From Nonlabens ulvanivorans (GTDB lineage: Bacteria; Bacteroidota; Bacteroidia; Flavobacteriales; Flavobacteriaceae), in assembly GCF_000755285.1 (NCBI RefSeq), contig NZ_BBMK01000012.1:1-60645 (forward strand): 60,645 nucleotides of DNA. Direction: 5' to 3'. Position numbers and translations under genes: made by a program. Each line of letters begins with the position of its first letter. Position 1 is the stretch's first letter. A model generated the notes under the pieces. That model was given only the letters and a program-made list of their open reading frames with translations. It did not search any database and had not been told where the DNA came from. Below, piece after piece: positions 1-8,125 of this stretch.

Positions 1-2
1 CC

Positions 3-790
3 ATCACCAGTACCTATGGAACTAAAGAGCAATTTAAACACAACAGCGAGCAATTATTAACCGCAGGATTGTCTAATTCTATACTCGATAAAGAAATCAC
101 CATATCACCGGATTCTAGATCATTAATAGAAGAGCTATCAGACTTAAGCTTTGAAAAATACGACGCACTTAAGCATCACGATAAGTTCATGCCATATCTA
201 GAAAATATGAGCACGCTTAAATATTATACAAAGGCAAACATAGGCAGTCGACCTGGTAAACGTGGTCATAAGGCAAAACTAGAATTAACAGACCTTAGAG
301 CCATATCATTTGTAGGATCCTGGAGCCAGTTAAAACAAAATGTACCAGGATATTTCGGTATCGGTACGGCACTACAAACCATGCAACAACAAGGTCGTTT
401 GATGAGGTAAAACAACTCTATAATGACGTACCATTCTTTAAAGCACTGATGTTAAATAGTATGATGAGTTTATCAAAATGCTATTTTGAACTGACCAGTT
501 ATATGAAAGAAAATGAAGAATATGGTACGTTCTGGCAAATCCTAGAAGATGAATATCTACTATCTAAACGCATGTTGCTAGAACTATCTGGTATGGAAAT
601 CCTTATGGAAAAAGAGACCATTTCTAGAGAGTCCATTAAAATAAGAGAAAATATTGTCTTGCCACTATTGGTCATTCAACAGTATGCATTACAGATGATT
701 GCACAGCACAACGAGCATCAACCGCAATATGAAAAAATTGTAACGCGTTCTCTTTATGGTAATATCAACGCGAGTAGAAACTCTGCTTAA
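3..790 (+). CDS. ppc: Phosphoenolpyruvate carboxylase, C-terminal part, frameshifted
   Basis: This is the 3' end of a PEP carboxylase gene, which carboxylates PEP to oxaloacetate as an anaplerotic step; the 5' part lies outside the window. The first half holds the family's GSRP-KR element and the LRAISFVGSWSQLK stretch, and the second half gives the usual C-terminal helices. The two halves are in different frames. Adding one T to the TTT at 398-400 restores QQGRFDEVKQLYND without a stop, so I read one gene with a one-base deletion. The C-terminus (NINASRNSA) is offset from the usual RNTG ending but is normal in length. Family assignment is firm; whether the shift is biological or a consensus error cannot be told here. 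Confidence 0.85.
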
Positions 791-816
791 AAGGGTAGGA
801 TAGATGGTTATGGATA

Positions 817-832
817 CGCTTTCGCGAAAGCT
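817..832. repeat. Dispersed palindrome, copy 1
   Basis: CGCTTTCGCGAAAGCT, with a perfect 14-bp palindromic core. It lies 27 bp past the ppc stop. It is one of twelve related copies in the window. Confidence 0.9.
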
Positions 833-852
833 AAAATAAAAAAATACAATTG

Positions 853-918
853 CTCATCATGGAGTAAGTGGCAGATATTACTTAAATACTATTTACAAAT
901 GCCTGCTAACATGATGAG
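853..918. repeat. Inverted repeat, 9-bp perfect arms
   Basis: CTCATCATG at 853-861 is mirrored by CATGATGAG at 910-918, with 48 bp between. No T-run follows on either strand, so it is not an intrinsic terminator. It lies between ppc and the glycoside hydrolase 3' end. Apart from the palindrome at 817 and this hairpin I see nothing else in 791-1032. Confidence 0.6.
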
Positions 919-1032
919 GTAAAGAACGGTCGGGAATTTAATAATCAATTCTAGGAGCACAGAATAATAGTGTTTCAAATTAATGAAAAGACATCGTAGT
1001 TTTTCACCTCAGTTCCTTGTTTATTTAGCGAC

Positions 1033-2697
1033 TTATTTCTTTGGCCCAATCGCTCTATAAATTATTTTTTGGTCATGAATTTTAAAGGTGAATTTTCCAT
1101 ACCTAACAGATATTCCTGCCGATGCATTAACAACCCAGCTATTATCTGGGATAAAAAAGGAATTTTCTGATGTAATTATTTTTTTATCTAATTGATCTTT
1201 TACTGGAACCGAAACTTGTTGACCTACATCCCATCCTAGGTGTGTATTATAGCTTACAATTAAATCACTAATCAATTTAAAATTTTCATTAGTTACAATT
1301 TCGGTTTTTATACTGGCATTTTTGCTCTCGTTTAAATCATTTCCAGGTGTAACTTCTATAGTCAATTTGGGCAATTCTATGGCTGTTTTAGAAGCCAGAA
1401 TTATAATAGATTCATTTTTAACAAGCTTATCTTCTGCATCAAAAAACTCAAAAGCAAGTTCCATAGCTTCCATACCAACTGGATTAATTGTTAATTGGTC
1501 TGCAAAATATCCTGTGCTTGTTATGTTCTTAGAATAGATAACTTCATCACGATTTTTAACTATTACTTTTTTAATAGTCTCATTATTATATAACTCTAAT
1601 GGTATCGTCGTTGTGTTGGTGTGTATTGTTTTGTTTTTAGGACTTATAATAAGACCTTTCATATAATCTCGCATGGCAAACCAAACCGGTCTTGGTGAAC
1701 CGTATTTGTCGTTTACATCTTTATAACCCCCCCAGAAACCAAACCACTCTTCTGGTTGCTCTTTGTTGTGGATGCCTTTTTCGCCACCTTTCCACCAACC
1801 GTCAGCATAATAAAATGGGCACATACCTACAGCTCCAGCATCGATAAGATCTCGGTAATTAGAGACCAGTCCTTCACTTTGTTCTTTTAACGTTCGTGAA
1901 CCAAAACTACCGAAGCCTCCTTTTGGTGAGACGGAATGTCCAAATTCTGTAATTATAAATGGTTTATCTAATCCATTTAATTCATTTAAACCTTTAATAT
2001 AATCTCTAAATCCCATTGTAGCCGTTTGCCCTTCATTGTAGCCATAACAATTGTAAGCGTATACATCATACATACTTTCATCCATCCAATCGCTAATCAT
2101 CGCATTTGCAGAAAGTGTTACAGGTACATTAGAATGACCTTCATGAATCATATCTATCATCATTTTCATCAGGTTTTTAAACGCCGTGGCAGAAACTTCA
2201 TGAATGTGATCTGTTTGAGGTTCATTGATGACTAGATATGTAATGATGCAATCATATTTAGGCGCATATTTCAATATATTTTCAAGCTGTGTCTTGCAAT
2301 GATTTATAAATTTAGGATCTCCATAATCTTCTTCTGGATTAACTTCTAATCCCATAATAAGTTTTAAACCTGATTCTTGCACCAATTGTAGTTGAGCTTC
2401 AGAAAATTGACTCCAAGTTCTTATGGTGTTATAACCGCCTTTTTTAATGTTCTCGAGATCAAACTTCATTAATTCCAAATGATCTTTCTTTTCATCTTCA
2501 TAAGGATGTTGCCCTGGACGTGCACCTATTTCATAGCCTATAGCTTTAATAAAAAACTTCTCTCCATTAATATAGTACCAATTGTCTTTTAGTTCAATTG
2601 TTGTTGCTTCTTTAATCGCTGCCGGTTCAGATTGAGAACATTTGTAAATTATTTGTGCAAGACATACCATTAGTATTAATACAATTGTTTTTTTCAT
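1033..2697 (-). CDS. Exported glycoside hydrolase with TIM barrel (GH2/GH5-like)
   Basis: The 554-residue protein has an N-terminal signal segment; a Cys at residue 20 makes a lipoprotein possible, though the lipobox is poor. Residues 35-330 look like a clan-A TIM barrel of the GH2 C-terminal or GH5 type. NEP at 158-160 gives the likely acid/base E159, and ITEFGHS at 249-255 gives the likely nucleophile E251. The C-terminal 200 residues are beta-rich, probably accessory sandwich domains. Substrate cannot be read from sequence. FWGGYK near residue 323 is encoded across one of the seven-G runs. The start is only 25 bp from a cassette-type junction at 2722/2723, but I find no matching end word past its stop, so membership in the array is unproven. 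Confidence 0.75.
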   Translation of the reverse strand: MKKTIVLILMVCLAQIIYKCSQSEPAAIKEATTIELKDNWYYINGEKFFIKAIGYEIGARPGQHPYEDEKKDHLELMKFDLENIKKGGYNTIRTWSQFSEAQLQLVQESGLKLIMGLEVNPEEDYGDPKFINHCKTQLENILKYAPKYDCIITYLVINEPQTDHIHEVSATAFKNLMKMMIDMIHEGHSNVPVTLSANAMISDWMDESMYDVYAYNCYGYNEGQTATMGFRDYIKGLNELNGLDKPFIITEFGHSVSPKGGFGSFGSRTLKEQSEGLVSNYRDLIDAGAVGMCPFYYADGWWKGGEKGIHNKEQPEEWFGFWGGYKDVNDKYGSPRPVWFAMRDYMKGLIISPKNKTIHTNTTTIPLELYNNETIKKVIVKNRDEVIYSKNITSTGYFADQLTINPVGMEAMELAFEFFDAEDKLVKNESIIILASKTAIELPKLTIEVTPGNDLNESKNASIKTEIVTNENFKLISDLIVSYNTHLGWDVGQQVSVPVKDQLDKKIITSENSFFIPDNSWVVNASAGISVRYGKFTFKIHDQKIIYRAIGPKK

Positions 2698-2710
2698 TTA
2701 CTTCTTTTTT

Positions 2711-2741
2711 GATTGCACACAACGTTGTTAGCTACCGTATT
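2711..2741 (-). repeat. Collapsed cassette junction
   Basis: On the minus strand the gene ending at 2742 is followed by GCTAACAACG and directly by TTGTGTGCAATC, the latter having the form of a cassette start word. The arms and loop found at the other junctions are missing here, leaving AACAACGTTGTGTGC. It looks like a site that has lost its inner hairpin. Confidence 0.6.
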
Positions 2742-3260
2742 TTATCCAGCCGCTGTGAATCCAGCCTTTGTTTTCAATTTCAATGGTTCAAACATAAATG
2801 AAATTCCGTTAATGTTTAAATCGGTTAAATCATCAAGTTTTTTATGATCTGTAAAAATTAAGCAAGAGACAGTTGTAAAATCAAATTTATTATCCACCGG
2901 ATAGAAAAATAATTGAATTCCTCCATCATATGTATTATCCCTTAATTCAACGTTTGGGAATAAGTCCGTTAGATATTCTAATTTTAGGTTCAGATTTTTT
3001 CCGCTAAATGCAATGTAACTAATTGGCTTGTCAGTTTCATTATCTTCTAAGTCAGGATTGATAGCGATATAATTCAGATTTTTATTTCTTGGAATTAAGA
3101 ATTTTGAGGTTCGTTGTGCTCTTTTATATTTTGGATTTTCAATGCCAAATAAATTAGAAATGGTTCTTGTTGATTGAGTATTTCCATTTGATAATAGTTC
3201 AGAAATGGAATCCAACCATTCTTTTGATGTTGTATTATTTATGTTTTTCAATTTAGTCAC
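2742..3260 (-). CDS. Hypothetical cassette protein, 172 aa
   Basis: I do not recognise a family. The protein is soluble, with no signal peptide or membrane segment. It begins with a helical, Asn/Ser-rich stretch, followed by a mixed alpha/beta region from about residue 50 onward. It occupies the unit 2723-3284 of the array. The ATG follows a leader close to the AATTTGAGAAA consensus. The start word (TTTGCAGC) matches the end word (TAGCTAAC) only in part, so this unit is older or rearranged. Confidence 0.6.
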   Translation of the reverse strand: MTKLKNINNTTSKEWLDSISELLSNGNTQSTRTISNLFGIENPKYKRAQRTSKFLIPRNKNLNYIAINPDLEDNETDKPISYIAFSGKNLNLKLEYLTDLFPNVELRDNTYDGGIQLFFYPVDNKFDFTTVSCLIFTDHKKLDDLTDLNINGISFMFEPLKLKTKAGFTAAG

Positions 3261-3274
3261 GATGTTTTCTCAAA

Positions 3275-3416
3275 TTGCTGCAAACGTGGTTGTGTATGGT
3301 TAGTTACGTGGTTTAATTATGGATTTAGTAAACAAATACTAACGCGAGAAAATTCCGAAGGAATTTTCCAAATAAGCAACGACCAAAGCAATTAATTATA
3401 CACGTTGTTGGCATTA
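3275..3416 (-). repeat. attC-like site between cassettes
   Basis: On the minus strand this reads end word AATGCCAAC, then GTGTATAATTAATTGC, a loop, then TAACTAACCATACAC and ACG^TTTGCAGC. The arms pair imperfectly over about 25 bp. The loop holds a perfect palindrome at 3348-3368 with GAAAATTCC and GGAATTTTC arms; a relative of it lies in the loop of the site at 6984-7112. Confidence 0.65.
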
Positions 3417-3417
3417 G

Positions 3418-4071
3418 TTATTTTATTCCGACAACTGTTTCAATCGGTTCGTTTTTATAATCAAATTCAACTTTCTTCATTCTGTGAATTGGGCTGTCAA
3501 ATCCTATAATTAAATTTTCGCTAAATGACCTTAAATCTAAAACTCGAAACTTTTTCTTGTATTTAGTCAGCGTTTGTTTTTCCAAGTCTAAAAGTCCAAT
3601 TCTTTGAAATGTTCCACCAAAAAAGGATTTGTCCCAAATCGGAATTGCGGTTTTCTGTCCATTTCTTGTCCAAATTGCAGGTCCACCACATTTCTCGCTT
3701 ATTAAAATTAATTTTGAATCATTCGTTTTGAGTTTGCATATTCCGCTCAAAGGTGCTCCCATTCCAATTTCGTTTAGGTCTGAATATTCCAAAGTTGCGT
3801 TATTTTCATTTTCAATTCCGTTTGAGTTTTGATTCGGAAAATCCCAAGCGTTTGGATATTTCAAAGCGTCTATTGAATAGCCAATAATTCGGCTTATTGA
3901 AAGTTCATCAAATTTTAATGCTTGTAATATTGTTCTTGCTAAATACTTATTGTTTTTTTTTGCTTTATCAAACAATGTCATTAATCCACTCGCAGAAAGG
4001 CGTTCATTTCCTGTCATTCCTCCAATTCCAATTACGCTATTTGCTTTTTCGTAAATTTCTTCTTTCGTCAT
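3418..4071 (-). CDS. Hypothetical cassette protein, 217 aa
   Basis: Unknown function. The protein starts MTKEEIYEKANSV and has a helical N-terminal third. Its C-terminal half is beta-rich with GGPAIWTRNG and FFGGTFQRIG motifs. I chose the start at 4071: an upstream in-frame ATG at 4095 would read into the repeated noncoding unit and add only repeat-encoded residues. Start word TTACCACC and end word AATGCCAAC do not match, so the border may reflect a past fusion or loss of a unit. Confidence 0.6.
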   Translation of the reverse strand: MTKEEIYEKANSVIGIGGMTGNERLSASGLMTLFDKAKKNNKYLARTILQALKFDELSISRIIGYSIDALKYPNAWDFPNQNSNGIENENNATLEYSDLNEIGMGAPLSGICKLKTNDSKLILISEKCGGPAIWTRNGQKTAIPIWDKSFFGGTFQRIGLLDLEKQTLTKYKKKFRVLDLRSFSENLIIGFDSPIHRMKKVEFDYKNEPIETVVGIK

Positions 4072-4089
4072 TTCTCTAATTGGTGGTAA

Positions 4090-4500
4090 TGGCAAAGGTA
4101 TAAGGCGAGTGAGGCGTTTTAGCCGGTACGCTTTGACCTTTTGTTTGTTGTTTAATGGATGTGAAGTTACTGATTTTTGGAATAATCACAGCCTCGCTAT
4201 AAGCCTTTAAAACGTCTCAATCGCCATTATACAACGTTCTTGTTTGTTTCCTAGCGGCTGGCGTTTATTGTGTAAGTACAAGAATACATTTGGTCAAGAG
4301 GTTTTACAGCTTTGCCATTATTGTCTCCGACGAGCGCAGCGAGAGGAAGACAATTGAGTAGGTTGGGAGACTTGTGATTTATAATTACTAAAGCTGTTTG
4401 ATCTTTTGCAGCGTTGTTGCAGTGCTATAGTTTCTAATCCCAAGTGAGTAATTATAAATTACAAAAGCGAAAACCTACGGCCGCAGGCAATGGACTAAAA
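4090..4500 (-). repeat. Noncoding 411-bp cassette, copy 1
   Basis: First of three copies of exactly 411 bp (others at 5665 and 7516). On the minus strand it starts TTTTAGTCC and ends with an inverted repeat of about 145 bp, closing at TTTGCCA, that serves as its own attC-like hairpin. No credible ORF is present. Outside a 12-bp patch and the hairpin loop the copies are nearly identical; here the patch is AATACATTTGGT at 4283-4294. The unit sits directly upstream of the gene ending at 3418. TACCTTTG near its downstream edge has the form of a flavobacterial -7 box, but I see no -33 element. Confidence 0.75.
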
Positions 4501-4628
4501 CGTGTTTGTATATGAAAAGTAGCAGATTTATCTGTACTAATTTTAGGTTTAAAACAAAGATAGCAGAAAAGAACTAAACTTTTAATTTAGTTCTTTTCTG
4601 CTATTTTTTATATACGTTGTTGTGTGCC
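4501..4628 (-). repeat. attC-like site of the DoxX/Crp cassette
   Basis: End word GGCACACAAC (4619-4628) and arm GTATATAAAAAATAGCAG (4598-4615) pair with arm CTGCTACTTTTCATATAC (4508-4525). The start word TTGTGTGCC of the same unit lies at its far end, next to 5664, and matches the end word perfectly. The loop carries a second hairpin with 18-bp perfect arms at 4561-4578 and 4586-4603. Confidence 0.75.
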
Positions 4629-4654
4629 GTTTTTATTCAGCTATTAATTAACCA

Positions 4655-5068
4655 CTAACTTTTAGGAAGTATAGGTGCTTTTTTATTTCTTCCCCCCCAG
4701 ACAATAAAAAGCGCAATACCAATTAGAACAACATTCATTCCTATATTTGTAAATTCACCTCGTGATGCATGAAATCCTGCTGCTAAAACCATTATCAATG
4801 CAAGGCCCAAAGCTGCCCAAACAGTTAAAAAAGGTTTGAACCGGAAAATAGATGGAATTAATAAACCTAATCCTCCTAATAATTCACTAATACCAATAAA
4901 CCTTACCAATCCTAATGGTGTCGATGTTACCCATGGAAGTGATTCTGCTAATGCCTCTATTGATTGAGTAACTTTCATAATACCTGCCATTATAAACATG
5001 ACAGCTAATAGTCCTTGTGCAATCCATAATGCTATATTGATTGCTTTGTTGCTTTTTTGATTTGTCAT
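4655..5068 (-). CDS. DoxX family membrane protein
   Basis: The 137-residue protein has four membrane segments (about 12-30, 51-72, 78-98 and 107-123) and the DoxX-type GISELLGGLGLLIP stretch with its buried Glu. DoxX proteins are small quinone- or thiol-redox-linked membrane proteins; the exact reaction here is unknown. It lies 83 bp downstream of a Crp/Fnr-type regulator in the same cassette unit. A perfect FNR-type box sits 56-69 bp before its ATG. WGG near the C-terminus is encoded across a seven-G run, so one Gly may be extra. Confidence 0.8.
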   Translation of the reverse strand: MTNQKSNKAINIALWIAQGLLAVMFIMAGIMKVTQSIEALAESLPWVTSTPLGLVRFIGISELLGGLGLLIPSIFRFKPFLTVWAALGLALIMVLAAGFHASRGEFTNIGMNVVLIGIALFIVWGGRNKKAPILPKS

Positions 5069-5123
5069 TTTACTTTGTTTTTATTTTATGGCACAAAAAT
5101 CATAGTTTTAGAAAGCCTATGCA

Positions 5124-5137
5124 TTGATGTACATCAA
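5124..5137. promoter_or_regulatory. FNR/CRP-type operator upstream of doxX
   Basis: TTGATGTACATCAA is a perfect dyad matching the FNR consensus TTGAT-N4-ATCAA. It lies between the Crp/Fnr gene and doxX, 56 bp before the doxX ATG. The regulator's recognition helix (PEALSR) keeps the E-x-x-S-R pattern known to read this half-site in FNR. That the neighbour binds here is inference. Confidence 0.7.
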
Positions 5138-5151
5138 GAAATGACATTAGA

Positions 5152-5625
5152 TTATTTTTTTTGAGAAAGTTCATGTCGAACACGACTTAAAGCTTCAGGC
5201 GTAATTCCTAAATAAGAGGCTACCATTTTTAGTGGAACTCTTTGAGTAATGTTTGGATACGTTTTAACAAAATGCTCATACCTTTCTTTTGCATTTGAAC
5301 TCATTAACATTATAATCCTATTTTGCATTGTTTCTAAACGCCTTAATAAGGCATTTAGGTCTGGGTCTTCTTTTAATAATTCTTCTTTTGTAGCTACATT
5401 TATTATTGAGTCTTCAACAGCATCTATAAATAATTGACAAGGTGTATTGGGTTCACAATTATCAGCTACTAACCAGTTTTCAGGACCAAACATATAAATA
5501 TGTTCTTTCCCTTTTTCATCGATTGTATAGCTGCGTAACAAACCATTCTCAACAAGATAAACCTTAGAACTTATCTCTCCTTTTTGTTGTAAAAGAGTTC
5601 CTTTTTTTGCGTTTATTTTTTTCAA
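5152..5625 (-). CDS. Crp/Fnr family transcriptional regulator, short N-terminus
   Basis: The 157-residue protein has a cyclic-nucleotide-binding-like beta roll (about 1-80), a dimerisation helix and a C-terminal winged helix (about 125-157) with VASYLGITPEALSRVR as recognition region. It lacks the Cys set of oxygen-sensing FNR. The start is TTG, preceded directly by an in-frame stop. The family usually carries about 30 more N-terminal residues, so the protein is short at the side facing the cassette border at 5664. It probably controls the adjacent doxX through the box at 5124. Confidence 0.75.
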   Translation of the reverse strand: MKKINAKKGTLLQQKGEISSKVYLVENGLLRSYTIDEKGKEHIYMFGPENWLVADNCEPNTPCQLFIDAVEDSIINVATKEELLKEDPDLNALLRRLETMQNRIIMLMSSNAKERYEHFVKTYPNITQRVPLKMVASYLGITPEALSRVRHELSQKK

Positions 5626-5664
5626 TTATTTAGTTCTATTAAGGTTTGTTCAAATGGCACACAA

Positions 5665-6075
5665 TGGCAAAGGTATAAGGCGAGTGAGGCGTTTTAGCCG
5701 GTACGCGTAGACCTTTTGGTTGTTGGTTATTGGTTGTGAAGTTACTGATTTTTGGAATAATCAAAGCCTCGCTATAAGCCTTTAAAACGTCTCAATCGCC
5801 ATTATACAACGTTCTTGTTTGTTTCCTAGCGGCTGGCGTGTATTGTGTAAGTACAAGACGCCAATTGTTCAAGAGGTTTTACAGCTTTGCCATTATTGTC
5901 TCCGACGAGCGCAGCGAGAGGAAGACAGTTGAGTAGGTTGGGAGACTTGTGATTTATAATTACTAAAGCTGGTTGATCTTTTGCAGCGTTATTGCAGTTC
6001 TATAGTTTCTAATCCCAAGTGAGTAATTATAAATTACAAAAGCGAAAACCTACGGCCGCAGGCAATGGACTAGAA
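5665..6075 (-). repeat. Noncoding 411-bp cassette, copy 2
   Basis: Second full copy, with the same borders and length as the unit at 4090. The variable patch reads ACGCCAATTGTT at 5858-5869. The inner region holds a long inverted repeat (GTGATTTATAATTACT against AGTAATTATAAATTAC). It lies immediately upstream of the Crp/DoxX cassette in the transcription direction. Confidence 0.75.
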
Positions 6076-6270
6076 CGTCTCGTATATGAAAAGTAGCGCT
6101 GAAAATAAGCGGTTTCTTTTCGGATAAACACAAGCCGAATTTTTAAATTTTACTATTTATCTTTTTTATTGGAAATTGTTAAATTTAAAAATTTGGCGAC
6201 TTCCCAAAAATGCCCAAACCATTGTGTTAGCAACAACTTTCGCTATTTTTTATATACATTGTTACCACAC
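6076..6270 (-). repeat. attC-like site of the 6321-6962 cassette
   Basis: End word GTGTGGTAAC (6261-6270) and arm GTATATAAAAAATAGCG (6241-6257) face arm CGCTACTTTTCATATAC (6082-6098). The end word is the exact reverse complement of the unit's start word, GTTACCACAC, read at 6974-6983 and the first base beyond. The gap between the 5625 and 6566 genes is fully accounted for by this site and the 411-bp repeat. Confidence 0.75.
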
Positions 6271-6320
6271 GTTTTTATTCTAAATCAGATAATAAAAGTT
6301 ATTAATTAATATTCCAATTA

Positions 6321-6566
6321 TTAAAAAATTCCGAATAAACTGTAACTTTTCTTAATCGATATTTTATTCCGAATTAGTTTTATTACATAAAATACATTCG
6401 CTAAACACAAGAGTATATTAATAAACAAAACCCAATCAGGATACATAAAAGCAAACAGAATATCCGTAAAATGATAATAGTAGTAAAGAGTTGCCATTTG
6501 ATATAGCCAGAATATAGATAGTATAATCTGAATTAAACCTAAAACAATATTAATTTTCTTTTTCAA
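6321..6566 (-). CDS. Small membrane protein, 81 aa
   Basis: Unknown function. It has two strongly hydrophobic segments (about 6-30 and 38-66) and a basic C-terminus. It starts 9 bp after the stop of the gene at 6576, so the two form a two-gene cassette and are probably cotranslated. Confidence 0.55.
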   Translation of the reverse strand: MKKKINIVLGLIQIILSIFWLYQMATLYYYYHFTDILFAFMYPDWVLFINILLCLANVFYVIKLIRNKISIKKSYSLFGIF

Positions 6567-6575
6567 TTCTGTGTT

Positions 6576-6962
6576 TTAATCTAATTTCTGATTTTCTAAT
6601 TCCGCAAACTTTTGTTTGTCAGTTGGCAATATACCCACTAATTCAAATCGATTTTTATCCAATAAACTAAAATCAACCAGACTTAAATAAAGGTCAACAA
6701 CATTTCTGTCAATCATTACTTTTCCGCCTCCAGCCCAATGTCGGTCAGTTCCATTTTTCTTTATTCCAGAAACCCAATATTCGTCTCCGCTTTCTATGTC
6801 GTAATAATTTCCAGCGATTCCTTGTGCATTTGAGTTTTTAAGAGCTTTTCCGTTAAAGTAAACAGTTCTACCAGATTTTGAAAATTCCGCCATTCCAATC
6901 CACGCAGGTCTAGTATCTCCAAATCCACTTTTCAATTCTATATATTTTAATTCAGGTTTCAT
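6576..6962 (-). CDS. Conserved small soluble protein, 128 aa
   Basis: No function is known to me. The protein is Trp- and Gly-rich, with motifs PAWIGMAEFSKSGRTVYFNG, GNYYDIESGDEYWVSGIKK and DRHWAGGGK. This pattern is common in small stand-alone bacterial proteins that databases sometimes label as an isoprenoid enzyme without support. It is first in its cassette, with the leader ATTTGAGAAAAA directly before ATG. Confidence 0.65.
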   Translation of the reverse strand: MKPELKYIELKSGFGDTRPAWIGMAEFSKSGRTVYFNGKALKNSNAQGIAGNYYDIESGDEYWVSGIKKNGTDRHWAGGGKVMIDRNVVDLYLSLVDFSLLDKNRFELVGILPTDKQKFAELENQKLD

Positions 6963-6983
6963 TTTTTCTCAAATGTGTGGTAA

Positions 6984-7112
6984 CGTTTATGTATATGGAA
7001 AGTTGCGGGTTTGCGTGCGAGGAATTTCCGAAGGAAATTCAGACGTAGCAAACGTGCAACGACCTTTATTTAAGCACCAATCCAGCAATTTTTTATATAC
7101 TGTGTTGTATGC
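6984..7112 (-). repeat. attC-like site of the 7118-7483 cassette
   Basis: End word GCATACAAC (7104-7112) and arm GTATATAAAAAATTGC (7085-7100) face arm CGCAACTTTCCATATAC (6991-7007), then ACG^TT. The unit's start word TTGTATGC at its other edge (7515) is the perfect complement. The loop carries the palindrome GAATTTCCGAAGGAAATTC. Confidence 0.75.
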
Positions 7113-7117
7113 AGTTT

Positions 7118-7483
7118 TTATAATTTTATTGGTGGTCCAGCTTGTCCGATAATTTCTCCACCAAAATTTATTAATTCAAATAGTCTTAAAACCGCAATAT
7201 TCAATTCATCTTGATTGCAATAATATCCGTTTATTTTTCCGTATTCAGTATAGTCCGAAGTATTAAATCCTTCCTCAATATCATTATACCAAATTATTTT
7301 TCGTCCGCAAATTGCAACAACCCAAAATCCGCCGCCTTCATTTCCGAAAGTCGGTTCACTCCATTTTTCAGGACTTATGTTTATTAAATTCCAAAAATTC
7401 AGATACTTTTCTTCTAATTCAGATTCCGTTTTCCAAATTTCAGAGTAGAGTTCTTTTTCGGTTATTGGTTTCCAAATATTCAT
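7118..7483 (-). CDS. Hypothetical cassette protein, 121 aa
   Basis: Unrecognised. The protein starts MNIWKPITEKELYSEIW, is acidic and rich in aromatic residues, and has GNEGGGFWVVAICGRKIIWYND in the centre. That layout recalls small SMI1/immunity-type proteins, but I cannot support it. A longer reading from 7615 exists, but its first 44 residues are encoded mostly by the noncoding repeat, so I use 7483. The stop codon is part of the conserved TAAAAAC before the end word. Confidence 0.6.
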   Translation of the reverse strand: MNIWKPITEKELYSEIWKTESELEEKYLNFWNLINISPEKWSEPTFGNEGGGFWVVAICGRKIIWYNDIEEGFNTSDYTEYGKINGYYCNQDELNIAVLRLFELINFGGEIIGQAGPPIKL

Positions 7484-7515
7484 TTCAGTTCTGGTGTTTC
7501 TTAAATTGCATACAA

Positions 7516-7926
7516 TGGCAAAGGTATAAGGCGAGTGAGGCGTTTTAGCCGGTACGCGTTGACCATTTGGTTGTTGGTTATTGTATGTGAAGTTACTGAT
7601 TTTTGGAATAATCACAGCCTCGCTATAAGCCTTTAAAACGTCTCAATCGCCATTATACAACGTTCTTGTTTGTTTCCTAGCGGCTGGCGTGTATTGTGTA
7701 AGTACAAGCTGACTATTGCTCAAGAGGTTTTACAGCTTTGCCATTATTGTCTCCGACGAGCGCAGCGAGAGGAAGACAATTGAGTAGGTTGGGAGACTTG
7801 TGATTTATAATTACTAAAGCTGGTTGATCTTTCGCAGCGTTATTGTAGTGCTATAGTTTCTAATCCCAAGAGTGTAATTATAAATTACAAAAGCGAAAAC
7901 CTACGGCCGCAGGCAATGGACTAGAA
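7516..7926 (-). repeat. Noncoding 411-bp cassette, copy 3
   Basis: Third full copy, again 411 bp. The variable patch reads CTGACTATTGCT at 7709-7720. Together with the site at 7927-8121 it fills the gap between the genes at 7483 and 8126. Confidence 0.75.
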
Positions 7927-8121
7927 CGGTTGAGCTATGAACAGTACGGGAGCAAACTAGCGTTTGCTTTCCGCCACGCACGTAGCGAAATCTTTTTGTT
8001 TTCTTTTTTTCTTTGTCCCGCTAAAAAGCAAAATCCCAAAGATTTTGCGGACTTTATAAAAATACATAAACCCTGCGATTAAATACGAAGCCCGTATTGT
8101 TTATAGGTTGTGTTGGCAGTA
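7927..8121 (-). repeat. attC-like site of the 8126-8602 cassette
   Basis: End word TACTGCCAAC (8112-8121) and arm CCTATAAACAATACGGGC (8090-8107) face arm CCCGTACTGTTCATAG (7935-7950), followed by CCG^TT. The start word TTGGCAGTA at 8608-8616 matches perfectly. The arm sequence differs from the other sites while the pairing is kept, which argues for selection on structure. Confidence 0.75.
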
Positions 8122-8125
8122 GTTT

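Noticed and set aside
853..918. Hairpin past ppc as an outlying cassette site
   Set aside because: Arms lack the AAC/GTT core and the TATATA-type inner arms; resemblance is only in being an inverted repeat.
1033..2697. Glycoside hydrolase as part of the cassette array
   Set aside because: It has a start word but no complementary end word past its stop, and it is larger than the other units; not supported.
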